64,000 nucleotides of DNA, from contig NZ_JAAALB010000024.1 of NCBI RefSeq assembly GCF_009905545.1, positions 22,874 through 86,873 on the forward strand. The letters are read 5' to 3'. Made by a program: the position numbers and the translations under genes. Of the stretch, positions 9,217 through 18,139 are shown piece after piece (position 1 is the first letter of the stretch; the number at the start of each line of letters is the position of its first letter). The stretch comes from Cellulophaga sp. BC115SP (GTDB taxonomy: Bacteria > Bacteroidota > Bacteroidia > Cytophagales > Spirosomataceae). The notes under the pieces are model-generated. The model had not been told where the DNA came from and did not search any database. It was given only the letters and a program-made list of their open reading frames with translations.

Positions 9217-9260
9217 AATCGGGGTAAAAAGTCATGCTTTTTACCCCGATTATTCATTTT
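9217..9260 (+). terminator. Terminator after the SGNH lipoprotein gene
   Basis: A perfect 15 bp stem (9217-9231 with 9237-9251) has a 5-nt loop and a T-rich tail. It starts 3 bp after the stop codon and ends the MBOAT-SGNH unit. Confidence 0.9.
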
Positions 9261-9349
9261 ACCCTTGCATTCTAGGATATTTGAAGAAACTTGACAAAGT
9301 TTGCAGTTTTAATAGACCTACAAAACTTTAGAACTCGGATCAAAACTCT

Positions 9350-10495
9350 ATGAATTCAAAACTTTATACAATCTTTCTTGGTGTTGCCTTGACGGCTTGT
9401 TCAACAGGAAAAAAAGCATTAGAAAAAGGAAATTTCGACGAGGCTGTTTACACGGCCGTCGAAAGACTTCAAAAAAGCCCTACCAATAGCACCTCTCAAC
9501 AAGTTCTCAAGGAAGCTTATCCCTTAGCACTGAATTATCATCAGGGCAGAGTTAATAATTGGGAAAAATCTACAGAACCGTTTCATTGGGAAAAAGTAAT
9601 CTCCGAGTACGATGCGATGAATCAACTTGGTTCGGCAATTGATAATTGCCCCCCTTGTATTCGTGTGATAGGCGATGGCAAAAAGTTTGTTGAGCCGCTA
9701 CAAGCTGCTCGTAATTTGGCAGCGGCCGACCGATATGATTCTGGAAATTTCCATTTAGGCAATGCCAGAGGAAATCGTCAAGAGGCCAAAATGGCATTTT
9801 TAGACTTTGAACGCGCATCTCAAATTATTCCTGGGTACAAAGACGTTTCCAACAAAATGGATAATGCCTATTCGTATGCTGCCGTAAATGTCGTAGTGGA
9901 ACAAGTAACGGTTACCTCAAAATTATACCAGTTGAGTAACGAATATTTTCAGGATAAGGTGAATGAGTTTTTAAGAACAAACCCTAAGATGAATATTTTC
10001 GTACAATTCTATGGTCCTCAACAAGCGAGTGATATAAAACTTAAACCGCAACAAATTATCCGTTTGCAATTCGACGAGTTCATGGTTGGGCAAACTTATA
10101 TGAATACCAATACCGAAAATATTACGAGTAAGGATAGTGTGAAAGTAGGCGAAGCAACTGTAAACGGCAAGAAAGTACCTGTTTACAATAAAGTAACAGC
10201 CAAATATACCAAAAGTCGTAAAACAGTCACTTCAAACGGCATTTTGGATATGCAAATAATTGATTTTCAGACCAAGCAAGTTATTTATAGAGATAAAATA
10301 CCTGGGAGTTTTGTGTGGGTAAACGAGTGGGCTAATTTCAACGGCGATGAACGTGCCTTAACCAAAGATCAATTGAATCTTTGCAAAAACAAGGAATTGT
10401 TGCCACCAGCACCACAAATTCTATTCACGGAATTTACCAAACCAATCTATGATCAGCTAACTCGAAAAATTCGTAAGTATTACGAGAATTATTAA
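9350..10495 (+). CDS. Lipoprotein of unknown function with TPR-like N-terminal region
   Basis: The 381-residue protein has a lipoprotein signal with cysteine C17 (GVALTAC-STGKK). The following helices (ALEKGNFDEAVYTAVERLQK) resemble a tetratricopeptide pair. The rest, about 190-381, is beta-rich and unassigned; its internal segment FMVGQTYMNTNTENITSKDS reads like a strand-turn module. I do not recognise a named family. It is flanked by terminators on both sides and so is probably its own transcription unit. A cell-envelope location is likely from the lipobox. Confidence 0.8.
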   Translation: MNSKLYTIFLGVALTACSTGKKALEKGNFDEAVYTAVERLQKSPTNSTSQQVLKEAYPLALNYHQGRVNNWEKSTEPFHWEKVISEYDAMNQLGSAIDNCPPCIRVIGDGKKFVEPLQAARNLAAADRYDSGNFHLGNARGNRQEAKMAFLDFERASQIIPGYKDVSNKMDNAYSYAAVNVVVEQVTVTSKLYQLSNEYFQDKVNEFLRTNPKMNIFVQFYGPQQASDIKLKPQQIIRLQFDEFMVGQTYMNTNTENITSKDSVKVGEATVNGKKVPVYNKVTAKYTKSRKTVTSNGILDMQIIDFQTKQVIYRDKIPGSFVWVNEWANFNGDERALTKDQLNLCKNKELLPPAPQILFTEFTKPIYDQLTRKIRKYYENY

Positions 10496-10512
10496 TAAAC
10501 AAGTCCTTTTCA

Positions 10513-10557
10513 ATAGTCCAGTATTTTCTCTATCGAAGAAAATACTGGACTATTTTT
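10513..10557 (+). terminator. Terminator after the TPR-like lipoprotein gene
   Basis: A perfect 17 bp stem (10513-10529 with 10537-10553) with a 7-nt loop is followed by TTTT. Confidence 0.92.
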
Positions 10558-10618
10558 ATGTAAGTATTTCTCGGTAGAAATTTATATCATTTTCTAAAAA
10601 ATTACTTACCCAAACTAC

Positions 10619-10648
10619 TTGACTTATTCGGTCACTTGGGTATATTTA
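10619..10648 (+). promoter_or_regulatory. Bacteroidota-type promoter, TTG-N19-TATATTTA
   Basis: A TTG at 10619-10621 is followed after 19 bases by TATATTTA at 10641-10648, close to the TTG/TAnnTTTG consensus. The ATG of the Sel1 gene lies 40 bp downstream. Confidence 0.55.
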
Positions 10649-10688
10649 CGCTAACTCTGTTAATTTTTACTTATATACGTTTCGTCCT

Positions 10689-11462
10689 ATGCACAAAAAA
10701 ATGCTGTGGATATTGTTAGCTTGGGGGAGCATCAATATTCAGGCACAAACTTTGCGTAAGTCTTCTGTCAACAAACGGAAGGCACGTACCTCCATTGCTA
10801 AAAATCAACCCAAAAAATCTTCTCACAAAAAACTATCCCAACCAAAGCTAAAAAGCAAGTTTAGGACAGTTGCGCATTCAACCCTTCCAATCGGAATTGC
10901 CAAAGATGGCCTGTTAAGGGCAGATTCTTTATTCAAATCGGGGCAACATAACATGGCGTTTCCTTTGTATCTCGATTACAAGGATACTCCAATGATGAAG
11001 GCTAGCTCATTAAAGAATTTGGCAATTTGCTTCAAAGAGACTGGTGATTTTCTAAATGCTCAAAAGTATTTCAAACGAGCTTATTTGTATGATTCTGACC
11101 CAGATTCTGCCACAGAACTTGGTAAATTATACCTTTCAGGAGTATCCGAAATTCCCAAAAATGCACTTCTTGCTAAGGATTACTTTGAGATGGCTTATCG
11201 GGTAGGTAATCTGGAGGCGGGGTTTCAACTTGGTAGATTATATTGGTTTGGAGCAAACCAGATTGAAGCAAATTTCCCCAAAGCTTTGGATATTCTCACC
11301 GATGTTGGTCAAAAGGGGCATACCGAAGCACAATGGATGCTAGCCAATCTGTACACAAAGGGCACGCCCAATACGCCGAAAAATCTTCCTGAAGCCAAAA
11401 AATGGTACCGACTTTATAATCAGAGCATTAGTTTAAAAAACACCCTTATAAGTAACAACTAA
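10689..11462 (+). CDS. Secreted Sel1-type repeat protein
   Basis: The 257-residue protein has a signal peptide (about 1-20, cleavage near NIQAQ) and then a very basic Lys/Ser-rich segment (about 24-60). The rest consists of Sel1/TPR-like helical repeats, including ATELGKLYLSGVSEIPKNAL, EAGFQLGRLYWFGANQIEAN and EAQWMLANLYTKGTPNTPKN. Sel1 repeats mediate protein-protein contacts, and the basic segment could bind an acidic polymer. No enzymatic motif is visible. The gene stands alone between a promoter-like site and a weak hairpin. Confidence 0.85.
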   Translation: MHKKMLWILLAWGSINIQAQTLRKSSVNKRKARTSIAKNQPKKSSHKKLSQPKLKSKFRTVAHSTLPIGIAKDGLLRADSLFKSGQHNMAFPLYLDYKDTPMMKASSLKNLAICFKETGDFLNAQKYFKRAYLYDSDPDSATELGKLYLSGVSEIPKNALLAKDYFEMAYRVGNLEAGFQLGRLYWFGANQIEANFPKALDILTDVGQKGHTEAQWMLANLYTKGTPNTPKNLPEAKKWYRLYNQSISLKNTLISNN

Positions 11463-11464
11463 AT

Positions 11465-11489
11465 CACCTAATCCTTGAAGGATTTGGTG
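11465..11489 (+). terminator. Weak terminator-like hairpin after the Sel1 gene
   Basis: CACCTAATCCTT pairs with AAGGATTTGGTG with one mismatch and a very short loop. A T-containing tail follows, without a clean U-tract. Confidence 0.4.
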
Positions 11490-11545
11490 CTGGCTTTTAG
11501 TACCTTCTGTCTTAACCAATCATTATTAACCCCAACTCCATACCC

Positions 11546-12397
11546 ATGAAAACGATAATATTAGCACTTCTTATCACTATCTCGAATTTAACCTTTTTGA
11601 TAGCTCAAAATACTACATCCGTTGACGCTGGCAATCAAATTTCGCTGGGCACAGCTGTCAATATAGCAGGCAAACAACGTATGCTAACCCAAAGGATGGC
11701 AAAAGATTTTGTATATATTGGAATGAATATCCATACAGAACTAGCTACCAAGGAGCGAGCTTCCTCCATCATTCTTTTTGAGGAAAACTTCAAAGTATTA
11801 TCAGGTTTTGCACCATCAGAAAAAATCAAAGCACACCTGATAAAAGAGGAAGTTTTGTGGAAAGAATATAAAAAGCTCATTAGCGCCGAAACAACGAAGG
11901 ATAATGCTGTTTTGATTTTAGAGAAAAATACCTCTGTTTTAACAGCCTGTGACGAATTGGTCAAGGCATACGTGGAATATGCTGGAACTCTCCCGAAGCA
12001 ACCTAATTCGGAAGGAGCTACCATTTTATCGATCGCCGAAAATACCAATACCGCTGGTCGCCAAAGAATGTTATCGCAAAGACTCACTTTTTATTATGCA
12101 GCCTATGTTTGGGGAATTACAGAGCAATTTCCAACTGAAAAAATTAAATCTTTTGCAGAGTTTATTCAGCAAAATTTTAGCAAACTCATTATATCTGAGG
12201 TTAACACTACAGATATCGACGATGCTCTGGCCAACGTAATTGCAGATTGGAGAGAAGTTGAGGAACGATGTACAAAAGACAATTGTTATACTTTTGAGAA
12301 TAAAGGAATGGATGTTGCTCAGATGTTTAAGGTCACAAGCAACATTTTACAGAAGATGGATAAGATAACGGGAATGTATGCAAAACTCCTAGAATAA
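11546..12397 (+). CDS. Secreted protein with two PilJ-type (type IV pili methyl-accepting transducer N-terminal) domains
   Basis: The 283-residue protein has a signal peptide (1-20, cleavage near FLIAQ). Two similar helical units each carry a signature: NIAGKQRMLTQRMAKDF around residue 37 and NTAGRQRMLSQRLTFYYA around residue 170. These match the PilJ N-terminal/NIT-like sensor domain found in chemoreceptors and nitrate sensors. No transmembrane helix, HAMP or signalling domain follows, so this is a free periplasmic binding module. It may be a solute-binding protein or a partner of a separate receptor. The function is inferred. Confidence 0.75.
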   Translation: MKTIILALLITISNLTFLIAQNTTSVDAGNQISLGTAVNIAGKQRMLTQRMAKDFVYIGMNIHTELATKERASSIILFEENFKVLSGFAPSEKIKAHLIKEEVLWKEYKKLISAETTKDNAVLILEKNTSVLTACDELVKAYVEYAGTLPKQPNSEGATILSIAENTNTAGRQRMLSQRLTFYYAAYVWGITEQFPTEKIKSFAEFIQQNFSKLIISEVNTTDIDDALANVIADWREVEERCTKDNCYTFENKGMDVAQMFKVTSNILQKMDKITGMYAKLLE

Positions 12398-12487
12398 CGT
12401 TCTCTATGCCAATTTGTTAGCAAATTCCATTCTATAACATAGATTATTTTCCTTCAAAGTGAACCAATATTGTTGAATAAAATGTTT

Positions 12488-12495
12488 TAACTTTG
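12488..12495 (+). promoter_or_regulatory. Bacteroidota -7 box TAACTTTG upstream of the thioredoxin gene
   Basis: TAACTTTG matches TAnnTTTG and lies 31 bp before the ATG. TTG triplets about 16 bases upstream are candidate -33 elements at slightly short spacing. Confidence 0.6.
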
Positions 12496-12526
12496 ACGAA
12501 ATACATTAACTATAACGATTAAAAAA

Positions 12527-12850
12527 ATGGGAAATTACGTAGTAGCTACTGACGCAAACTTTCAGGAGCTTATTAACTCAGACAAACCTGTATTAGTAGA
12601 TTTTTGGGCAGAATGGTGTGGACCATGTAAAATGATCGGTCCAGTTGTAGAGGCTCTTGCTGACGACGTAGATGGTCAAGCAGTAGTAGCTAAAATGGAC
12701 GTAGATGCAAACTCAGTAGTTCCTGCAACTTTAGGTATCCGTTCTATCCCTACTTTGATGATTTTCAAAAATGGTGAATTGAAAGAAAGATTAGTAGGTG
12801 GTAATATCCCTAAATCTGTATTGGAACAAACTCTTTTGAAACACGCATAA
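12527..12850 (+). CDS. trxA: Thioredoxin
   Basis: The 107-residue protein has the canonical thioredoxin fold length and the active site WCGPC with C31 and C34, followed by K. The cis-proline segment RSIPTLMIFKNGE is present. There is no signal peptide, so it is the cytoplasmic disulfide reductant that serves ribonucleotide reductase, peroxiredoxins and others. It has its own -7 box at 12488 and a strong terminator at 12920. Codon use is more biased than in its neighbours (many GTA and GTT codons), as expected of a highly expressed gene. Confidence 0.96.
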   Translation: MGNYVVATDANFQELINSDKPVLVDFWAEWCGPCKMIGPVVEALADDVDGQAVVAKMDVDANSVVPATLGIRSIPTLMIFKNGELKERLVGGNIPKSVLEQTLLKHA

Positions 12851-12919
12851 TAAGAATTTGAAAAGTGTTTTATGCTTTTCAAGCTTAAATTTATACGATT
12901 TCAATTGTTTTTATATAAG

Positions 12920-12955
12920 GGCGAAGTTAGATGATTTCTAACTTCGCCTTTTTAT
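12920..12955 (+). terminator. Terminator after thioredoxin
   Basis: A 12 bp stem (12920-12931 with 12937-12948) with a 5-nt loop is followed by five T residues. It lies 70 bp after the stop codon. Confidence 0.88.
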
Positions 12956-13193
12956 TTCCGCAAGAATACCCAATTATTTTCTGCAACCTTCCATAAATAT
13001 TTTGATTCTTTCAAACTTTTTTGCTTCTCAGATTGTTTAGCAATCGAGCTATCAAGGTTAATAGCTCATAATCTATCACCACCGTATGCTGCTGTGCAGA
13101 TTTTTTTGCACCATTTGAAACATTCATACCACTTGTTAGCCTGTATCTCTTGATTGAGCTACGACACACGCATTTTTTGCGTAATTTTGCATT
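12956..13193. other. Intergenic region before ygiQ
   Basis: There is no gene here. A small hairpin, GAGCTAT/ATAGCTC, is seen at 13047-13068. A TAATTTTG box at 13182-13189 sits only 4 bp before the ygiQ-family start codon. Nothing else is recognisable. Confidence 0.5.
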
Positions 13194-15107
13194 ATGTTAG
13201 AAAGACCGATTACCGACTGGTTGCCTCTTACCAAAAAAGAGATTGAAAAACGTGGCTGGGACGATGTAGACGTAGTATTGATTTCGGGAGATGCCTACGT
13301 AGATCACCCTGCTTTTGGTACTGCCGTAATCGGCCGTATTATCGAAAGCGAGGGCTTTAGAGTAGCAGTTGTGGCACAACCCAACTGGAAAGATGATTTA
13401 AGAGATTTTAAAAAATTTGGTCGTCCAAAATATTTCTTTGGCGTAACGGCTGGCTGTATGGATTCAATGGTGAATCACTATACCGCCAACAAGCGTTTGC
13501 GCTCTAATGACTCCTATACCCCAGGTGGCGAAGCTGGCTATCGTCCAGACTATGCCACGACTGTATATACCAAAATCCTGAAAGAATTATACCCAGATGT
13601 GCCCGTATTGATTGGGGGTATTGAGGCTTCTTTGCGTCGTGTCACACACTATGACTATTGGCAAGACAGATTGATGCCAACGATCTTAGAGGATTCTGGT
13701 GCAGATTTGTTGGTTTATGGCATGGGAGAACAACCTCTCAGGGAATTATTGCGATTGGTTAAGCAAGGTATTCCGATGAATACTATCAAAAACGTGAACC
13801 AAATTGCCTATTTACAGCCATCAAATGAGCCTTTACAAGAATTTAATGGATGGGAAACGGTTGAATTGGCAAGTCACGAGGTTTGTTTGAAAGACAAAAT
13901 TAAATATGCTTCCAATTTCAAAATTGTAGAAGTTGAGTCGAATAAATGGCAAGCCAATCGTATTACTCAACAAGTAGGTAAAAAAACATTGGTAATCAAT
14001 CCTCCTTTTAAGACAATGGAGGAGACCGAAATGGATAAATCTTTTGATTTGCCATACACTCGGCTACCGCACCCGAAATACAAAAAGAGAGGTACGATTC
14101 CTGCCTACGAGATGATTAAATTCTCCTTGAATATGCACCGTGGCTGTTTTGGAGGATGTAGCTTTTGTACTATTTCGGCACACCAAGGTAAGTTTATTGC
14201 TTCAAGAAGTGAAACCTCTATTATGAAGGAAGTTGAGCAAATTGCACAACATCCTGAATTTAAGGGTTATATCTCTGACCTAGGCGGACCATCAGCCAAC
14301 ATGTACCGCATGAAAGGTAAAGATGAGTCGATTTGTGCCAGATGTCAGAGTCCGAGCTGTATTCACCCTGTGATTTGCTCAAACTTAGATACTTCTCATA
14401 AGCCATTGACGCAATTGTACAAAAAGGTAGATGAGCATCCGAAAATCAAAAAAGCATTCGTAGGTTCTGGAGTTCGTTATGATTTATTGGTTGATGATTT
14501 CAACAAAAATAATCAAGACGGAAACCATGATGAATACATGGAACAATTGATTACACGTCACGTGTCGGGTCGTTTGAAGGTAGCGCCAGAGCATACTTCT
14601 GACAACACCTTGAAAATCATGCGTAAACCTTCTTTCAAATATTTCAGAAAGTTTAAGGAGAAATATGATGAAATTCAGACGAAACACGGCATGAATCAAC
14701 CTCTGATTCCGTACTTTATCTCGTCGCACCCTGGTTGTGAGGAGGTAGATATGGCTAACTTGGCGGCTGAAACCAAAGACTTGGGCTTCCAACTAGAACA
14801 AGTTCAGGATTTTACGCCAACCCCAATGACAGTAGCTGAGGTAATTTACTATTCTGGTGTACACCCATACACTTTACAGCCTATTGCTACGGCTAAAACA
14901 AGAGAAGAAAAATTAGCGCAAAACAAATATTTCTTCTGGTACAAACCAGAAATCAAGACTTGGATTAAGCAACGTTTGATTAAACTCAAACGCCCTGATT
15001 TAGCGGAAAAATTATTGGCAAATCCTAAAAAACAAGCCGCAGATCAGATTGCCGAATTTGATAAATCTTCTAATAGCCAACGAAGAAAAAACAAATTTAG
15101 AAGATAA
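13194..15107 (+). CDS. YgiQ family radical SAM protein
   Basis: The 637-residue protein has the YgiQ N-terminal region with a cobalamin-binding-like fold (about 25-250, GGIEASLRRVTHYDYWQDRL). A radical SAM core follows, with the Fe-S motif C318-x3-C322-x2-C325 (GCFGGCSFC). A second cysteine group, ICARCQSPSC, around residue 380 may bind another cluster. The C-terminus is basic and poorly ordered (NSQRRKNKFRR). The cellular reaction of YgiQ proteins is not established. The gene is monocistronic, ending at the repeat hairpin at 15241. Confidence 0.92.
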   Translation: MLERPITDWLPLTKKEIEKRGWDDVDVVLISGDAYVDHPAFGTAVIGRIIESEGFRVAVVAQPNWKDDLRDFKKFGRPKYFFGVTAGCMDSMVNHYTANKRLRSNDSYTPGGEAGYRPDYATTVYTKILKELYPDVPVLIGGIEASLRRVTHYDYWQDRLMPTILEDSGADLLVYGMGEQPLRELLRLVKQGIPMNTIKNVNQIAYLQPSNEPLQEFNGWETVELASHEVCLKDKIKYASNFKIVEVESNKWQANRITQQVGKKTLVINPPFKTMEETEMDKSFDLPYTRLPHPKYKKRGTIPAYEMIKFSLNMHRGCFGGCSFCTISAHQGKFIASRSETSIMKEVEQIAQHPEFKGYISDLGGPSANMYRMKGKDESICARCQSPSCIHPVICSNLDTSHKPLTQLYKKVDEHPKIKKAFVGSGVRYDLLVDDFNKNNQDGNHDEYMEQLITRHVSGRLKVAPEHTSDNTLKIMRKPSFKYFRKFKEKYDEIQTKHGMNQPLIPYFISSHPGCEEVDMANLAAETKDLGFQLEQVQDFTPTPMTVAEVIYYSGVHPYTLQPIATAKTREEKLAQNKYFFWYKPEIKTWIKQRLIKLKRPDLAEKLLANPKKQAADQIAEFDKSSNSQRRKNKFRR

Positions 15108-15224
15108 GCTTTTGAGTGCGGAGTTAAGAATGTGGAGTTTGGAGTGGACAAAGGATTTCTGATTTGGGATTTCTGATTTCGGACACATAGAATATAGACT
15201 TATCCCAGAATAAGGATTTTCCTT

Positions 15225-15290
15225 CAAGTATTTTCATTAAAAAGCGGTCGAAAATTGATTTTTCGACCGCTTTTTTTGATAGGATAATGC
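15225..15290. repeat. Hairpin repeat family 1, copy C (also a bidirectional terminator)
   Basis: A 14 bp stem (15241-15254 with 15260-15273) reads AAAGCGGTCGAAAA/TTTTCGACCGCTTT and is followed by T residues. The same stem occurs at 25111 and, in altered form, at 32000. It lies between two convergent genes and would terminate both. Outside the hairpin only a loose match to copies A and B is seen. Confidence 0.8.
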
Positions 15291-15359
15291 TTAATCATGA
15301 AGCATTGATTAAAAACAATCACTCAACTACTCAATCACTAACTCACTCAATAAGAACTT

Positions 15360-16940
15360 CTAAGAAAAGTATTTATTTTTCAGCAAATTAAAGGAAAAAC
15401 GGAGGTGCTTGTTAAAAGCAATATACAACGCTACCAAGAATAAGCCGTAGCCCCATACGGTAAAAAGCTCCATATTTCCCAATAAAAAAGACTGGGTCTG
15501 CACTCCTGCATTGACTTTCTTCATGGCCAAAGTGGCGGCTGGCGCAAGGTCATATCCTTTTTGAACAAATGATTCTTGGATGGTACTCACGATTCCTGTT
15601 GTGGTTGGATTTTCGGGTAACAGTTTTTCCAGAAAAATATATCGATGTTTATTGATAAAATACACTTGAAAATTTTGAACTAAACAAAAACCAATATTCG
15701 TGCCCCAAAACCTTCCTGCCACACCAATTGCACCTGCAAACGGAGCTAAATAAGCTGGAACAGCCGAAACGGTATTGAGCACCAAAGGCACAAACAATAC
15801 CCCTACTCCAACACCCTGCAACATATAAGGAATCCACATTTGCGAAAGTGCCACATCAGGTAAAAATAAAAAAGTAAACCACCAATGGTAAATAGCCATC
15901 GTCAAAAAGCCTAGAATCAAAATCAGTTTGGTAGGCAACTTTTTTACCATCATCGTTCCAGCAATGGTCATTCCGAAAAAGACACCTAACAGGTTTAAAT
16001 ACTGTACATGTGCTACTCTGAGCGGTTCCCATTGCCAGACTTTACTCATGGTGGTGTGACATATCGTCAGTGTAGCTCTGGAGATATAAAAAACAATGAA
16101 AAGTAACAAACTCAATCGTAAGTTTCGATAAGAAAACACTCGCATATCAAAACAACTACGTCGGTAAGTCATTTGTCGTATAATAAACAAAGCGCTCAAT
16201 ACCAAGCTAGTAATGGCACAAATAACAATATTCTCAGACTGAAACCAATACAATTTTTCGCCATAATTGAGCACATATACACCTGTCAAGATTGCAATGG
16301 TCAACAAAACAAAACTGGTCCAGTCAACTTTATAAAGCGGTATTTTTCGATGAAAACGATTAGCTGTAAATGTTAGCCATATCAGGCTTGCCACCATAAT
16401 TTGGAAAATAGCAGATCCAAAAGTCATGTATTTCCAATCGTGTACATCGAGCAACCAAACTGCAATATTGACTATGAAGGGACTTGCAGCCAACAAAGCA
16501 CCATAGGTAATCGAAAAAACGATAATCGTTGCGTTAGGACTTTTAGTTCTAGACAACATCAAAATACGCAATGGTATCCAAGGCAATGCCATTAATATTC
16601 CTTCGAGTATTCGCAGAAAGGCAAAAACAACAAAATCGTTGGTATAGGCAGAAGTCACAAATAATACTGCCGAAAGCAGATAAATCGAAATAAGATAGTT
16701 GCGCGGAGGAAAATATTTGAATAGTCGACTTTCTATTAATATCGTCGCCAGAAAAGTGCCATAGGTTAGACTCATACTAAATTGTAAGTCTTCAGGCTCA
16801 ATGTCGAAATAACTGGCAGCATAAGAAATATTGGAAGTGTATAATCCAAGCAAAGCCATGGTATGCAACATACAAATCACCAGCACCACCTGAATAGCCC
16901 AATTAGGCACCCAAGGTTTGAAAATGGATGTTTTCTTCAT
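15360..16940 (-). CDS. MFS transporter, EmrB/DHA2-like drug efflux permease
   Basis: This hydrophobic protein of 526 residues (from the ATG at 16940) has about 14 membrane helices, matching the DHA2 (EmrB) branch in length. An in-frame TTG six codons earlier (16958) could serve as start, but the ATG is preferred. It is the third gene of a minus-strand operon with a TolC-type channel and an EmrA-type adaptor (65 bp upstream), forming a complete tripartite pump across both membranes. The order of outer-membrane protein, then adaptor, then permease is common in Bacteroidota. No dedicated regulator adjoins. The substrate is unknown. Confidence 0.88.
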   Translation of the reverse strand: MKKTSIFKPWVPNWAIQVVLVICMLHTMALLGLYTSNISYAASYFDIEPEDLQFSMSLTYGTFLATILIESRLFKYFPPRNYLISIYLLSAVLFVTSAYTNDFVVFAFLRILEGILMALPWIPLRILMLSRTKSPNATIIVFSITYGALLAASPFIVNIAVWLLDVHDWKYMTFGSAIFQIMVASLIWLTFTANRFHRKIPLYKVDWTSFVLLTIAILTGVYVLNYGEKLYWFQSENIVICAITSLVLSALFIIRQMTYRRSCFDMRVFSYRNLRLSLLLFIVFYISRATLTICHTTMSKVWQWEPLRVAHVQYLNLLGVFFGMTIAGTMMVKKLPTKLILILGFLTMAIYHWWFTFLFLPDVALSQMWIPYMLQGVGVGVLFVPLVLNTVSAVPAYLAPFAGAIGVAGRFWGTNIGFCLVQNFQVYFINKHRYIFLEKLLPENPTTTGIVSTIQESFVQKGYDLAPAATLAMKKVNAGVQTQSFLLGNMELFTVWGYGLFLVALYIAFNKHLRFSFNLLKNKYFS

Positions 16941-17005
16941 CTTTAAATATATGTTCAAAGCAAAATACCTCTAAAACCAGCGTTCATAATAAGGTACTTT
17001 CACCG

Positions 17006-18055
17006 CTAATGTTTGGCAAAAACCTCCACATTCAGCCCAGCTCTCAATAAAGGATAGGCGACATCGGTTATTTCTTGGATAGATATTTTCACAGGAACTC
17101 GCTGTTCAATTTTGACAAAATTACCTGTAGCATTGTCGGGAGGAAGCAACGAAAATCGTGCTCCTGAGGCGGGAGAAAAAGAGATAATTTGTCCATGCCA
17201 TACTTTATCACCTGTGACATCGGCTTTGAATTCAACCGTTTGACCAATTTTCAGAAAACGAATCTGGGTTTCTTTAAAATTGGCAACCATCCATTTTTCC
17301 TTACTTACTACAGACAAAAGGGTTTGTCCTTCTTTGATTAATTGTCCAGGCTGAATAGTTCGTTTTCCTACCCAACCGTCATACGGGGCTGTAATAACGG
17401 TGTATGAGTAAAATAATTTTGCATTATCCAAACTAGCTTTTTTCTGTTGAATAATGGTATTGCCAAACGGAATTACCGAATTTGCCTCGCTTGCCATCAG
17501 TTCTGTGCTATGGATTTTTTCAATTATTTCCTGATAATTGCTTTGAGCAGCCTCATAAGACGTTTTGGCACTTTCTACTCGCTGTTCAGTCGTTGCCTCC
17601 TCTTTCAACAAATTGAGCTGACGCTGATACTCTCTTTCCATTTCCCAAACTTTTGCCTTCAATGCACTCAATTGTGCTTGATGTATTGCCACATTGCTTT
17701 GCGTAGTTTGTGCCTTTTTAGTAATAACATTTTCGTTTTTTAAGGCATTTTCAAAATCGGCATACGCCATATCTAGTTTAGCCTTATACTCACGTTCATC
17801 AAGCTGAATCAACGTATCTCCTTTATGGACAAAACCGTTATCCTGATAGTTAACTGCCTTTACATATCCTGTCACACGACTCATGACTGGCGTAACATAT
17901 TGCTCTATTTGGGCATCATTGGTTTGCTCATGATTACGATAATACATGATATACCAGCCTCCTAAGGCAATGCCTCCGAGGGTAAGTCCGCTGGCAAAAA
18001 CACTGACTACTGCATTAAAAATTCGACTTGTATCGTTTGGCTTAATTTGATTCAT
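17006..18055 (-). CDS. HlyD/EmrA family membrane fusion protein
   Basis: The 349-residue protein has one N-terminal membrane anchor (about 15-37, ASGLTLGGIALGGWYIMYY). The first half-lipoyl segment is VMSRVTGYVKAVNYQDNG. A long coiled-coil hairpin covers about 78-195, and the second lipoyl half is APYDGWVGKRTIQPGQLI. The beta-barrel domain includes EKWMVANFKETQIRFLKIGQ. It bridges the inner-membrane permease encoded downstream to the outer-membrane channel encoded upstream. The spacing within the operon is 84 and 65 bp. Confidence 0.92.
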   Translation of the reverse strand: MNQIKPNDTSRIFNAVVSVFASGLTLGGIALGGWYIMYYRNHEQTNDAQIEQYVTPVMSRVTGYVKAVNYQDNGFVHKGDTLIQLDEREYKAKLDMAYADFENALKNENVITKKAQTTQSNVAIHQAQLSALKAKVWEMEREYQRQLNLLKEEATTEQRVESAKTSYEAAQSNYQEIIEKIHSTELMASEANSVIPFGNTIIQQKKASLDNAKLFYSYTVITAPYDGWVGKRTIQPGQLIKEGQTLLSVVSKEKWMVANFKETQIRFLKIGQTVEFKADVTGDKVWHGQIISFSPASGARFSLLPPDNATGNFVKIEQRVPVKISIQEITDVAYPLLRAGLNVEVFAKH

Positions 18056-18139
18056 TGTAAAAAACAGCCTAAGGGACAGTTATTAGAAAAAAGAGAATTA
18101 TTTCCTTCAATTACCTAATAACTAACCCCTTATGCCCAT

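Noticed and set aside
11635..12087. Minus-strand open frame of 150 residues over the PilJ-type gene
   Set aside because: It is antisense to a gene with signal peptide and duplicated domain motifs, and its translation shows no family features.
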